22,578 bases of DNA from Sphingobium sp. (GCA_030148625.1 JASBTC010000321.1:1-22578); one strand, 5' to 3'; positions 14,299 through 22,578 are shown, counted from the first letter of the stretch. Notes: generated by a model from the letters alone, not told the origin. Numbers and translations: made by a program.

Positions 14299-16968
14299 AT
14301 GCCGAAGAAATTCAAGCTCAAAATGTCTATTTCCGGTCTGTCGATCGCGGCGGCACTGCTGGCGTCGAGCACTGCTCACGCTCAGGATGCTCCATCCGAC
14401 TCGCCGGAACGGAGCGCTATGCAGTCGGACAATGACGAGCAGAATGATACGATCGTCGTCACCGGAACATTGATCCGCGGCATCGCGCCGACGGGCACCA
14501 ACGTCATCGGCGTCGATCGCGCCGAAATCGTCGAAAGCGGCGTCGCATCGTCGACCGATCTGCTCGCCAACATCCCGCAGCTCAGCTATTTCGGCAGCGT
14601 GCCGCGCGCGAACCAGGATCGCGGCAGCCCCGTCTTCTTCCCCAATCTCCGCAACCTCGGCGCGACCGGCGGCCAGAACACGCTGATGCTGGTCGACGGC
14701 CGCCGGCTGGTCGGCCAGGGCATCCTCTCCTCGACGGCCGATCCCGCGGTCGTCCCGCCGGTCGTGATCGAGCGCGTCGACGTCATCCCCGATGGCGGCT
14801 CATCGATCTACGGATCCGATGCGATCGGCGGCGTGATCAACTTCATCACCCGCCGCCGCTTCAACGGCGTGGAAGCGAGCGCGCGCTACGGCCTGGCCGA
14901 CAATTACGACCAGGCCGATGGAGACATCATCGCGGGCAAGGATTGGGGCACCGGCTCGCTCTACGTCGCCTATGCCTATGCCTGGCACAGCAATCTGTTC
15001 GGCGCCGACCGCGACTATATGACCAGCAATCATCTGGCGGAGGGCGGATCTGATTTCCGCAGCACCGCCTGCGCGCCGGGCAATATCCTGATCGGGACGA
15101 CCACCTATGCCTTGCCAGGCCGCGTCGCGGGCACGCTGAACCGCTGCGACGAGCCCCAGCAGATCGACGTCTATCCGCGCGAGACGCGGCATAGCGTCTT
15201 CGCCTCGCTCGTGCAGGAACTGACGCCGGGAATCGAGTTCAACGCCACCGCCTATTGGTCCGGCCGCAAGACGACGGTCCGCACCGCGCAATCCTCCACC
15301 AGCGGAACCATCACCGCCGCCAACCCCTATTTCCGGCCGATCGGGACGGAGACCTCGCACAATGTCGCCTTCTCGTTCGCTGATGTGTTCGGGCCGAGCA
15401 ACGTCACGCGCCAGGATTTCCAGTCGGCGGGCGTCACCGCCGGGCTGAACTTCGATATCGGCAGCCGCTGGCAGATCCGCACGCTCGCCAATTTCGGCCG
15501 CAGCCGCAGCGAGATCCACGAGGACCTGGTCAACGCCGCGGCGGTGACGGCCGGGCTCAATGGAACGACTTTGTCCACTGCGCTCAATCCCTACGCCCCG
15601 GGCGCGAGCAATCCGGCCGTGCTCGCCGCGATCGACAATTATGAGAATCACGACACCGGCGTCCAGGAGCTCGCCGAGGGCCGGATCGTGGCCGAAGGAC
15701 CGCTGCTCGCCATCGGCGGCGGCGATGTCCGCCTCGCCGTCGGCGCCGAATATCATTACAATAACCTCAGGCAGACGCTGATCCCGGGGCCGCGCGGCAC
15801 GCTCGCCTCCGCGCCCGGCGCTATCCGCGCCTTCTCGTCACGCGAGGTCAAATCGGCCTTTGGCGAAGTGGTCGTACCGATCTTCGGTCAGGCCAACGGC
15901 ATGGCCGGCCTGCGCAGCCTGATCCTGTCGGGATCGGTGCGCTACGACGATTATAGCGATGTCGGTGGCACCACCAATCCCAAGATCGGCATCACCTGGA
16001 AGCCGTTCGAGGAGCTGACCATACGCGGCAATTACGGAACCTCCTTCCACGCGCCGGGGCTCGAATCGGTCAGCGGGCTCGGCCAGCAGGCACAGATCCT
16101 GCCGATCAGCCCCTTCCGCCGCACCGACAGCCCGATCACCGATCTGTTCCGCCCGACGATCATCCTGGCCGGCGGCAACCCGAACCTGAAACCCGAGACA
16201 GCGACGACCCTGTCGGCGGGCTTCGACTGGCGGCCCGGCATGGCGCCTGGCCTGCTGATCAGCGCGACCTATTACAAGGTCGACTTCAAGGATGCGATCG
16301 GCCTGATCTCGGCCGCGACGCTGTTCACCGATCCGAATTTCGCCGCCTTCTACACGATCAACCCGACGCTCGCCCAGGCACAGGCGGCGACGGCCGGGAT
16401 GCAACTGGTCGGCGTGCCCAATATCGCATTGCTCTATGTCGGCACATCGCCCTATCTGCTGGCCGATGCGCGGCTGAACAATTTCGGCGCGCTCAAGACC
16501 GACGGGGTCGACTTCCACCTCAATTACACCCGCCCGATCGGCGAGGTGACGCTGATGGCCGATGTCGCGGGCAATTATGTGCTGAAGCGCGATTTCTCGA
16601 CCGGCGGCGCCAACGGCCCCTTCACCGATACGCTGAAGAACGGCACCGGCCGCCTGTTCTTCGTCGCCACGCTGGGCGGCAAGATCGGCGGCCTGGCGGC
16701 GCGCGCGGTCTATAATTATCGCGGCGGCTTCCCGATCAAGGGGCTGGTCAATCAGACGCGGATCGGATCCTTCCAGACGGTGGACCTGCGCTTCTCCTGG
16801 GATGTGCCGGCCAGCGGCGCGCTGTCGGGAACGCAGCTGACCTTCAACGTCGACAATCTGTTCGATGTCGATCCACCCTATTCGAACACGGCGCGGACCA
16901 ATTTCAGCCAGCTCAACGGATCGACGCTGGGGCGCCTGTTCCAGTTCGGAATCCGCAAGGCTTTCTGA
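14299..16968 (+). CDS. TonB-dependent outer-membrane receptor
   Basis: Outer-membrane active transporter of 889 residues, powered by TonB-ExbBD. The signal peptide ends at Ala28 (STAHA, then QDAP). A TonB box, DTIVVTGT, lies at 50-57. The plug domain follows, with ASSTDLLANIPQ, NLGATGGQNTLMLVDGRRL, IERVDVIPDGGSSIYGSDAI and GGVINFITRR. The rest is a 22-strand-type barrel with ELTIRGNYGTSFHAPGLE, GNPNLKPETATTLSAGFDW and the terminal aromatic end FQFGIRKAF. This style is common for the carbohydrate and plant-compound receptors of sphingomonads. It diverges from the glycosidase operon and is followed after 38 bases by a tannase-family esterase. It most likely takes up the glycoside substrate of the locus; siderophore uptake is less likely here. 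Confidence 0.95.
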   Translation: MPKKFKLKMSISGLSIAAALLASSTAHAQDAPSDSPERSAMQSDNDEQNDTIVVTGTLIRGIAPTGTNVIGVDRAEIVESGVASSTDLLANIPQLSYFGSVPRANQDRGSPVFFPNLRNLGATGGQNTLMLVDGRRLVGQGILSSTADPAVVPPVVIERVDVIPDGGSSIYGSDAIGGVINFITRRRFNGVEASARYGLADNYDQADGDIIAGKDWGTGSLYVAYAYAWHSNLFGADRDYMTSNHLAEGGSDFRSTACAPGNILIGTTTYALPGRVAGTLNRCDEPQQIDVYPRETRHSVFASLVQELTPGIEFNATAYWSGRKTTVRTAQSSTSGTITAANPYFRPIGTETSHNVAFSFADVFGPSNVTRQDFQSAGVTAGLNFDIGSRWQIRTLANFGRSRSEIHEDLVNAAAVTAGLNGTTLSTALNPYAPGASNPAVLAAIDNYENHDTGVQELAEGRIVAEGPLLAIGGGDVRLAVGAEYHYNNLRQTLIPGPRGTLASAPGAIRAFSSREVKSAFGEVVVPIFGQANGMAGLRSLILSGSVRYDDYSDVGGTTNPKIGITWKPFEELTIRGNYGTSFHAPGLESVSGLGQQAQILPISPFRRTDSPITDLFRPTIILAGGNPNLKPETATTLSAGFDWRPGMAPGLLISATYYKVDFKDAIGLISAATLFTDPNFAAFYTINPTLAQAQAATAGMQLVGVPNIALLYVGTSPYLLADARLNNFGALKTDGVDFHLNYTRPIGEVTLMADVAGNYVLKRDFSTGGANGPFTDTLKNGTGRLFFVATLGGKIGGLAARAVYNYRGGFPIKGLVNQTRIGSFQTVDLRFSWDVPASGALSGTQLTFNVDNLFDVDPPYSNTARTNFSQLNGSTLGRLFQFGIRKAF

Positions 16969-17006
16969 GCCTTTTCCGGCAGGATAATCCAAAAGGGGAT
17001 CGAGCG

Positions 17007-18647
17007 ATGAAACCAATCCAACTCGGGCTGGCATTGGCCGCGGTCATGGCAGCCGCCCCCGCCTCGGCGGCGGCGGCGGCAACCGCTCCCACGCCCGAAC
17101 AGCGCTGCGCCGCGCTGACCGGGCTGAAGCTGGCCGATACGGTCATCACCTCGGCCACGTTCGTTCCGGCCGGTCCCTATGCGGGCAAGGACGCCGATAC
17201 CGATGGCGTCGGCATCGCCCTGCCCGCTCATTGCCGCGTGATCGGCACGATCCGGCCGGCACCGCGATCGAACATCGTCTTCGAAACCTGGCTCCCCGCC
17301 AGTGGCTGGAACGGCAAGTTCCACGGCGTGGGCAATGGCGGGTTCGCGGGCGACATCAATTATCGCGGCGGGCTCGTCGAGGGCACGGCACGCGGCTATG
17401 CCGTGGCGAGCACCGATACCGGCCATTCGCCGGGCGGCTTCACCGCACCCTGGGCCGTCGGCAACATCGATGCCCAGATCGATTACGGTCACCGCGCCAT
17501 CCATCTGACCGCACGCAATGCCAAGGCGATCATCCGCGCTTATTATGGCAAGGCCCCGCGCTATTCGGTGTTCAGTGCCTGCTCGAACGGCGGACGCCAG
17601 GCGCTGATGGCCGCGCAGCGCTACCCGGAGGATTATGACGGGATCATCGCCGGCGCCCCGGCCTATGACTTCACCCGCCTGTCGCAGATCTTCATCTGGA
17701 ACGGGCGCAGCCTGACGCGCACGCCCGGCTCGAACATCCCGCCGGCCAAGCTGCCGGCGGTCCAGTCCGCCGTGCTCGCCCAATGCGACGCGCTCGACGG
17801 GCTGGAGGACGGGCTGGTGCGCGATCCCCGGCAATGCCGCTTCGATCCGCGGCGGTTATTGTGCACCGGTGCCGACAGCAATGCCTGTCTGGGCGCCGAC
17901 CAGGTCACGGCGCTGGAGGATATATTGCGCGGTCCGCCGCTCGGCCGCGGCACGCGCTTCGGTTACGCTCCGGCCGGCGTCGAGGCACAGCCCGGCGGCT
18001 GGGCGCCGTGGATCTCCTCCACCGATCCGATGATGACCGGTGCCGGCATCTTCGGCCTTGGGCTACCGCGCTTCTTCGCCGGCATGCCCGATGCGAGCTT
18101 CGCCAATTTCGATTTCGGGCGCGACGGCCCGCTGCTCGACCAGCGGCTGGGGCCGATCCTCAATGCCGACAGTACAGATCTCTCGGCCTTTTTCGGGCGC
18201 GGCGGCAAGCTGATCCTCTATCATGGCTGGGGTGACGCCGCGATCCCGCCGCAGATGAGCATCGACTATCATGACCGGGTTCGCGCCGCGATGGGCCGCA
18301 AGGCCGACAAGGCGATGCGGCTGTTCATGGTTCCCGGCATGCAGCATTGCAATGCGGGTTCGGGCATCAACAGCTTCGGCCAGGGCGCGCCGCCGCCGCG
18401 CGACGCGAAACCGCAGGAGGATATCGGCGCAGCGATGGAGGCATGGATCGAACATGGCCGCGCCCCCGAACAGATCACCGGCGTCTCCGCCAGCAATTTC
18501 CGCATCGGCCCGATCGATCGCCGCGCCGCGAAAGTGACCCGCAGCGGCCTGCTTTGCGCCTATCCGAAAGTCGCCGTCTGGAACGGCAAGGGCGATCCGA
18601 AATCGGCAACCAGCTATCGCTGCGAGGCTTCCCGGACCGGGCCGTGA
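17007..18647 (+). CDS. exported tannase/feruloyl esterase family protein
   Basis: Serine esterase of the tannase family (546 residues), whose members cleave galloyl, feruloyl, p-coumaroyl or similar aromatic esters. A signal peptide ends near residue 21 (MAAAPASA). The catalytic core shows the family's disulphide-linked triad: ACSNGGRQ with Cys192-Ser193, HGWGDAAIPP with Asp410, and GMQHC with His447-Cys448. A calcium-site-like loop, CDALDGLEDGLVRDPRQC, covers 260-277. The ATG is preceded by AAAAGGGG. It sits 38 bases after the TonB receptor, so the two are probably co-transcribed. It implies that substrates passing this receptor carry aromatic acyl groups, such as feruloylated or coumaroylated glycosides; the exact ester cannot be told from sequence. 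Confidence 0.92.
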   Translation: MKPIQLGLALAAVMAAAPASAAAAATAPTPEQRCAALTGLKLADTVITSATFVPAGPYAGKDADTDGVGIALPAHCRVIGTIRPAPRSNIVFETWLPASGWNGKFHGVGNGGFAGDINYRGGLVEGTARGYAVASTDTGHSPGGFTAPWAVGNIDAQIDYGHRAIHLTARNAKAIIRAYYGKAPRYSVFSACSNGGRQALMAAQRYPEDYDGIIAGAPAYDFTRLSQIFIWNGRSLTRTPGSNIPPAKLPAVQSAVLAQCDALDGLEDGLVRDPRQCRFDPRRLLCTGADSNACLGADQVTALEDILRGPPLGRGTRFGYAPAGVEAQPGGWAPWISSTDPMMTGAGIFGLGLPRFFAGMPDASFANFDFGRDGPLLDQRLGPILNADSTDLSAFFGRGGKLILYHGWGDAAIPPQMSIDYHDRVRAAMGRKADKAMRLFMVPGMQHCNAGSGINSFGQGAPPPRDAKPQEDIGAAMEAWIEHGRAPEQITGVSASNFRIGPIDRRAAKVTRSGLLCAYPKVAVWNGKGDPKSATSYRCEASRTGP

Positions 18648-18687
18648 GCCGTCACCATCGGATCACGGCAGCCTATGATTGCAACGA

Positions 18688-20748
18688 TCATCTTTGCTGA
18701 TCGGTCAGGAATCTGGCGACGCTGTTCACATCGCCTTCTGCCAGCCCCGCGGCCATGGGTTGCATGACGCCGCGAAGCAGCGTCTCCACGATCTCCGCCC
18801 GGGGCTTCTTCGCCAGATCGGCACGTGACGGCGTGCCCGGCTGGTTCGCGTCATGGCAGGTGGCGCATCGGGCCTGGAAGATCCGCCGCCCCGTCGCGAC
18901 GGATATTTCGCCCGTGACGGCCTTTGCCGCCGTCGTCCGCGGCGGCGGCGCAGCCGGCCTGGGCGGGCCGACGGCCCGCGGCCCACCCAGGCCAAAGGCC
19001 TGGATCCGATCGGTGCCGACAAGGACAAGCCCGTCGACCACGGCCGGCTCGTTATATTTGCCGCTGGTGAAAAGCTGGCCGGGCGCGCTTTTCCACAGCA
19101 GATTCAGGTTGGCCGCGTCGAAGGCGTAGAGGATCGGCTGCGGCGCACCCTCTCCGTAAAGCGGCGCGGTGCGTGGCGCGTTCGTGTCGAATATCCAGAC
19201 GATCGCATTCGTCCCGCCCGCGCTGCTGACGATCGGCGAGCCCGGATTTTCGAAGATCTGGGTCTCCTCCAGCCGGTCGACCCGCAGATAGGCGGGCTTC
19301 CCCGGCGCAACGATCAGTGCGACGCGCGCCAGCCCCGGCGGCACGCTTGTCGAAAAATCCCTGCCGGTCTTGGCGCTGCCCGTCGCGAAGACATGGATGC
19401 TGCCAGCTGCATCGCGATAATAAGCCGGCGTGCTCCGGCTTTTCGCCTGGTCGAGCATGCTGACATAATCGGAATAAGGGCCGAACAGGTTGATCGGTCC
19501 GCGCACGCCGAATTGCGGCTGGGGTTCCGGCGCGAGCAGCGATCCGTCTGTATCGGGATCGGTGCTGCATGGCGGGCGCTTGACCACGCCGCCGGGCAGG
19601 CGATCGCGATCGAGCAGATAGAGATTGCCCTGTTTGCCGCCCAGCAGCAGCAGGTTGGGCGTCGCACTCGCCACCCCGGGCAGGTCGAGGACCACCGTAC
19701 CGCCGCTGCCCAGATCGATATCGGCGGCGCCCGCCTGGCAATAGTTGAACGGCGAATAGGTGGCGGTCAGGACGAAGCCCAAATCCCGATCGTCGCGCAG
19801 CTGGAGCAGGGACTGTCCCCAATTGTGCGGGCTGTCCGGAAAGATGCCCGCCACGCCCTTGCGCGCTCGCGCCAGGAATTTCGATCCGGTCGCGATATGG
19901 ATGCGCCCCTGGCTGTCGACCGAGGGCCCGGCCGAGGCCCACATGCCGCCCTGATCCTCCTCGCTCCGCGCCGTCGACGAGAACGCCGTGGCGACCCGTG
20001 CGCGCTTCGTGTCGACCGCCACGATCCAGCCCGTCGAATCCGGGCCGATCGCGATATAGAGCCGGGCGCCGTCATTGCTCAGGTTCAGCGCACCCCGCTG
20101 GATGATCGTGCGGCTGTCGCTGAAGACATGGCTGCCATTGCGATTGACGCCCGGCCGGTTGAGCGCCGCCGCGTCGAGCGCCACCGGCCAGCCGGCCAGG
20201 CCTTTGCCGCTGCGGATGTCGAGCGCATGGACCTGCCAGCGCCGCTCGGCATCGCAGCTCGTCACATAGATGCGATCGGCGGCGCGATCGATCACCGGCG
20301 TGCCCAGATTGCCCGATGCCCCGTTTTCACACGGCCTGGCAGTCAGTTGCGCGCGCCAGAGGATCGTGCCCGGCGGCGGACCGCCCGATGCCGATGCATT
20401 GATCGCATAGGCAAAGCCGGTCGAGGTGACCGCATAGACCACCGCAAGGCGCCGGCCCCGATAGGGGCCCTGCGTCATCGTCACCGAATCCACATAGAGC
20501 GGCGAGGCGTACAACCGGGCGGGCACATCGCCGAAACCGTCGAGCTGCGGCGATTGCCAGAGCGGGCCGAAACTGCCGCTCGCCACCGCTTCGGGCGTCA
20601 GCACCCGTTCCTCCGCATTCCAGCCGGACCGCTGCCGGTCATAATGGAAGGCGAGCTTGTCGGCCGCGCCGGCGGGAGAATCGGCGGCCGATCCGACCGC
20701 AACCACCGCCAGCAATGCCAGCGGAGGGAGGGAGCGCGGCATCATCAT
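18688..20748 (-). CDS. exported PQQ-like beta-propeller protein with C-terminal cytochrome c
   Basis: A 686-residue exported protein with an N-terminal signal peptide (hydrophobic PPLALLAVVAVGSAA). The body, about 35-590, is a repeated beta-propeller of the PQQ/outer-membrane quinoprotein type, with blades such as GTPVIDRAADRIYV, LSNDGARLYIAIG, LLLGGKQGNLYLLDRDRLPG and PILYAFDAANLNLLWKS. A Pro/Ala linker leads to a c-type cytochrome domain with ARCATCH (Cys628, Cys631, His632) and a likely Met ligand in GVMQPMAAGL. I do not see the full signature of known PQQ alcohol dehydrogenases, so cofactor and substrate are unknown. It starts four bases after the ThuA-like gene; three consecutive ATGs (20748, 20745, 20742) leave the exact start open. 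It converges with the tannase gene. It is probably a periplasmic redox protein that passes electrons to the respiratory chain. Confidence 0.85.
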   Translation of the reverse strand: MMMPRSLPPLALLAVVAVGSAADSPAGAADKLAFHYDRQRSGWNAEERVLTPEAVASGSFGPLWQSPQLDGFGDVPARLYASPLYVDSVTMTQGPYRGRRLAVVYAVTSTGFAYAINASASGGPPPGTILWRAQLTARPCENGASGNLGTPVIDRAADRIYVTSCDAERRWQVHALDIRSGKGLAGWPVALDAAALNRPGVNRNGSHVFSDSRTIIQRGALNLSNDGARLYIAIGPDSTGWIVAVDTKRARVATAFSSTARSEEDQGGMWASAGPSVDSQGRIHIATGSKFLARARKGVAGIFPDSPHNWGQSLLQLRDDRDLGFVLTATYSPFNYCQAGAADIDLGSGGTVVLDLPGVASATPNLLLLGGKQGNLYLLDRDRLPGGVVKRPPCSTDPDTDGSLLAPEPQPQFGVRGPINLFGPYSDYVSMLDQAKSRSTPAYYRDAAGSIHVFATGSAKTGRDFSTSVPPGLARVALIVAPGKPAYLRVDRLEETQIFENPGSPIVSSAGGTNAIVWIFDTNAPRTAPLYGEGAPQPILYAFDAANLNLLWKSAPGQLFTSGKYNEPAVVDGLVLVGTDRIQAFGLGGPRAVGPPRPAAPPPRTTAAKAVTGEISVATGRRIFQARCATCHDANQPGTPSRADLAKKPRAEIVETLLRGVMQPMAAGLAEGDVNSVARFLTDQQR

Positions 20749-20752
20749 ATCT

Positions 20753-21571
20753 TCACTTCCCCGCGGACGGCGCGGATCGGACGCCATTGTCGGGAACTTC
20801 GATCCCGGCGGTCCACAGGATCGCGTTGAGCAACAGCTTGCGCAGTTCGGGCTGATCGAGGCTCGCCAGATAATGCAGGCCGGTAAAGCCGAACGATCGC
20901 CCCCCGCCCGGCCGGTCGAACGCCCAGGCGACGGTGCGCTGCGTCGGCGGCGCGGCGGGCGCCGCCTCGACATGCAATAATCCGGTCAGGATCGGGGTCA
21001 CCGGCGTCCGGCCGAAACGCAGCGTCGGATAGAATTCGTCGCGATAAGCGAAGGGCTCGACACCGCGGCCGATGGGATGGCGTGGCGGCACGAAGGCCAC
21101 CGTCTCGGTGGTGCGATCGACCATGCCGTAGCGCGCCGCGCCCAACCAGCCGACCAGGTCGATCGCGGTCTCGGCGGGCGGCAGCGTCGATGCCTGATGA
21201 AAGGTCGCCAGCCCCACGCCTTTGCGCATCGACCGTTCGAACGCCGCGCGCCGGGCAGCATCGAGCAGCGGATGATGCTCGAGCCCGTCGAAATACCAGA
21301 TGATCGTCAGAGCGTCGTCGAACGCATGCGGGTCGCTCGGCCACCCGTCGGGGTAGGCCCGGATGGTGATGCCGGGCAAGGCGCGGACATCGGGCGAAGC
21401 GGCAAGATCGCGCGCGATCCGCGTCACGCCTGCCTTGGCATCATGCACGCGCAGGCCGTGCGGAGTGTTGCCGCCGATCAGAACGATCGCGCCGGGTTTC
21501 GACGACCGCGCCTGTACGGTCGACATTGCAGCGAACAGCAGCAGCAATGCCGCGATCGCGCGCGCGATCAT
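20753..21571 (-). CDS. exported ThuA-like domain protein
   Basis: Protein of about 272 residues with a signal peptide (MIARAIAALLLLFAAMSTVQ, then A-RSS) and one ThuA-like, glutamine-amidotransferase-fold domain. Visible are AIVLIGGNTPHG, LTIIWYFDGLEHHPLLD, KGVGLATFHQASTLPP, RDEFYPTLRF, RTVAWAFDRPGGGRSFGFTG and the typical tail LRKLLLNAILWTAGIEVP. ThuA proteins are linked to sugar metabolism, classically with 3-keto-disaccharides, but their chemistry is poorly settled. I chose the ATG at 21571, which overlaps the LysR stop as ATGA; an ATG four codons upstream (21583) is possible. It is coupled to the propeller-cytochrome gene that follows, suggesting a shared periplasmic task. Confidence 0.85.
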   Translation of the reverse strand: MIARAIAALLLLFAAMSTVQARSSKPGAIVLIGGNTPHGLRVHDAKAGVTRIARDLAASPDVRALPGITIRAYPDGWPSDPHAFDDALTIIWYFDGLEHHPLLDAARRAAFERSMRKGVGLATFHQASTLPPAETAIDLVGWLGAARYGMVDRTTETVAFVPPRHPIGRGVEPFAYRDEFYPTLRFGRTPVTPILTGLLHVEAAPAAPPTQRTVAWAFDRPGGGRSFGFTGLHYLASLDQPELRKLLLNAILWTAGIEVPDNGVRSAPSAGK

Positions 21572-22431
21572 GATGCGAGGCATTCGTCGAGCAGCACGCC
21601 CACCAGCCGCATACGCAGCGTCGCCCGCGACCAGACCACGCCGACGCGCCGTCCGATCGGATTTCCGGGCAAAGGCAGCCGCACCAGATCCAGCCCCACC
21701 GGTTCGGGGCCCATCCAGTCGGGGACCAGCGAGACCCCCAGCCCACTGTTGACCATCACCGCAATGGCATTGAGCGCGCCAAGCTCGAAGCGCTCGCGCG
21801 GCTGGATCTCCATCCGGCGCAGATAGTCGTCGGCATGGAGGCCGCCCCATTGATTGCGGTCGTAGCGGATCACGGGCTCGGTGCGCAGAAGCTCCAGGGG
21901 ATCGCGTTCCGCCATCGCGCGCGGCGCCAGCACGACCAGCGGTTCTTCGCGCAGCAGCATCCATTCGCAGGTCTTGGGCAGGGGATAGGGCGCTTCGAGC
22001 ACAAAGGCCGCATCGAGATTATTGGCCTCGACCTCGGCATAGAGTTGCGCGGAATTTCCCGACCGGATGAACACGTTGATCTGGGGGAATTTCTCGCTGA
22101 CCCGCGCCAGTATCGGCGGCATCAGGCCGACGAGCGGCGTCGTGCACGCCCCCAGTCTCAGCTCGCCACTCATCTCGCCGGCGGCGGCGATGCTGTGCAG
22201 ATCCGCCGCATCGCGCACCAGTTGACGGGCCTGCATCAGGATACGTCCGCCCTGCTCGGTCATGCGCACCGTGCGGCCGACGCGAACGATCAGCGGCACG
22301 CCCAGCTCGCGTTCGAGTGAATGGAGCTGCTGCGCGATCGCCGACGGGCTGATGTTCAGCGCGCGCGCCGCGGCAGCCATCGATCCCTGTTCGACCACGG
22401 CGACGAACGTCTTCAGGAAGTTGATGTCGAT
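21568..22431 (-). CDS. LysR-family transcriptional regulator with probable ATC start
   Basis: One-component regulator with an N-terminal winged helix-turn-helix and a periplasmic-binding-like effector domain, about 287 residues. The helix-turn-helix reads FLKTFVAVVEQGSMAAAARA, then LNISPSAIAQQLHSLERELG; the effector domain runs from GELRLGACTTPLVG to the end. A GTG at 22398 would cut off the first helix. Homology instead extends 11 codons upstream to ATC GAC ATC AAC, matching the usual Met-Asp-Ile-Asn beginning, with GGGGAG eight bases before the ATC. No ATG, GTG or TTG occurs in frame between 22431 and about 22494. So either ATC is used as start, the start codon was mutated, or a shorter protein is made. 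It overlaps the upstream transporter gene and the ThuA-like gene, which it may control; the effector is unknown. Confidence 0.85.
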   Translation of the reverse strand: MDINFLKTFVAVVEQGSMAAAARALNISPSAIAQQLHSLERELGVPLIVRVGRTVRMTEQGGRILMQARQLVRDAADLHSIAAAGEMSGELRLGACTTPLVGLMPPILARVSEKFPQINVFIRSGNSAQLYAEVEANNLDAAFVLEAPYPLPKTCEWMLLREEPLVVLAPRAMAERDPLELLRTEPVIRYDRNQWGGLHADDYLRRMEIQPRERFELGALNAIAVMVNSGLGVSLVPDWMGPEPVGLDLVRLPLPGNPIGRRVGVVWSRATLRMRLVGVLLDECLAS

Positions 22432-22577
22432 GGCGCCCTCTCCCCTTCTGCATCGTCCGCGCCGGTGCCTGCGCCACGACGCGAAAAGATCGTCAATCCC
22501 TCCAGTGAATGGCTCGGCGCCGGGAAGAACAGGCTTGCCAGATAACCGATCACGATCGAGCCCATGATCGCCAGGGC
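22413..22577 (-). CDS. C-terminal end of a probable sodium:solute symporter
   Basis: The last 54 codons of a gene entering from the right edge, ending in TGA at 22415-22413. A final hydrophobic helix (ALAIMGSIVIGYLASLFF) is followed by PAPSHSLEGLTIF and a short hydrophilic tail rich in Ala, Glu and Ser. The helix followed by a Pro-rich turn and GLT is typical of the end of sodium:solute symporter (SSS) family sugar carriers, though other carriers cannot be excluded from so little. Its end overlaps the LysR start at ATC by 19 bases, placing it first in the visible right-hand operon. Confidence 0.5.
   Translation of the reverse strand, partial: ALAIMGSIVIGYLASLFFPAPSHSLEGLTIFSRRGAGTGADDAEGERAPSTSTS
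22440..22445 (-). promoter_or_regulatory. ribosome binding site before the LysR ATC codon
   Basis: The minus strand reads GGGGAG, eight bases before ATC at 22431-22429, within a longer purine run. No comparable site precedes the GTG at 22398. This supports translation starting at or very near the ATC. Confidence 0.5.
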
Positions 22578-22578
22578 A

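Noticed and set aside
18641..18669. GCCGTGA / TCACGGC inverted repeat across the end of the tannase gene
   Set aside because: The stem is only 7 bp with a 15-base loop, and no T run follows on either side. Too weak to call a terminator.
18675..18691. ATGAT / ATCAT inverted repeat between the tannase and propeller genes
   Set aside because: A 5-bp stem is expected by chance, and it overlaps the end of the propeller gene.
18853..20829. Plus-strand frame of 658 codons opposite the propeller-cytochrome gene
   Set aside because: Shadow coding; the minus strand has the signal peptide, repeated blades and CATCH haem motif.

Overview
The window is GC-rich, densely coded DNA. Its gene families (a large TonB-dependent receptor, GH106 rhamnosidase, GPH symporter, tannase-family esterase) and its operon style point to an alphaproteobacterium of the Sphingomonadaceae. 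That assignment is inferred from gene content, since there is no rRNA or tRNA here. No mobile element, CRISPR array or RNA gene was found, and no gene-free stretch exceeds 300 bases; the longest, about 120 bases, is at 14176-14298.

Left edge, plus strand (2-2038): the 3' part of an FMN-dependent L-lactate dehydrogenase (lldD), then an L-rhamnose/H+ symporter (rhaT). A perfect 19-bp hairpin follows, facing a convergent TetR-family regulator (2093-2695, minus).

Centre, minus strand (14175 down to 2794): a six-gene operon with mostly overlapping or nearly touching genes. It encodes a GH5 beta-glucosidase-like enzyme, a type B carboxylesterase, an HSL-type esterase, a GH3 beta-glucosidase, a GPH sugar symporter and a GH106 alpha-L-rhamnosidase. 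The GH106 gene is interrupted by an in-frame TAA at 3985-3987, with the same reading frame continuing intact on the far side. The operon diverges from a plus-strand pair: a TonB-dependent receptor (14299-16968) and a secreted tannase/feruloyl-esterase family protein (17007-18647). The shared 123-bp regulatory region holds a partial LacI-type operator motif.

Right edge, minus strand (22578 down to 18688): the end of a probable sodium:solute symporter, a LysR regulator whose natural N-terminus begins at an ATC codon, an exported ThuA-like protein, and an exported PQQ-like beta-propeller with a C-terminal cytochrome c.

Working model (inference): acylated, rhamnose- and glucose-bearing plant glycosides enter through the TonB receptor. 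Periplasmic esterases strip the acyl groups and GH106 removes rhamnose. The GPH symporter carries in the remaining glucoside for the two glucosidases that lack signal peptides. RhaT imports rhamnose, and LldD oxidises the L-lactate that non-phosphorylating L-rhamnose degradation can release. The right-hand module looks like a separate periplasmic oxidation system of unknown substrate.
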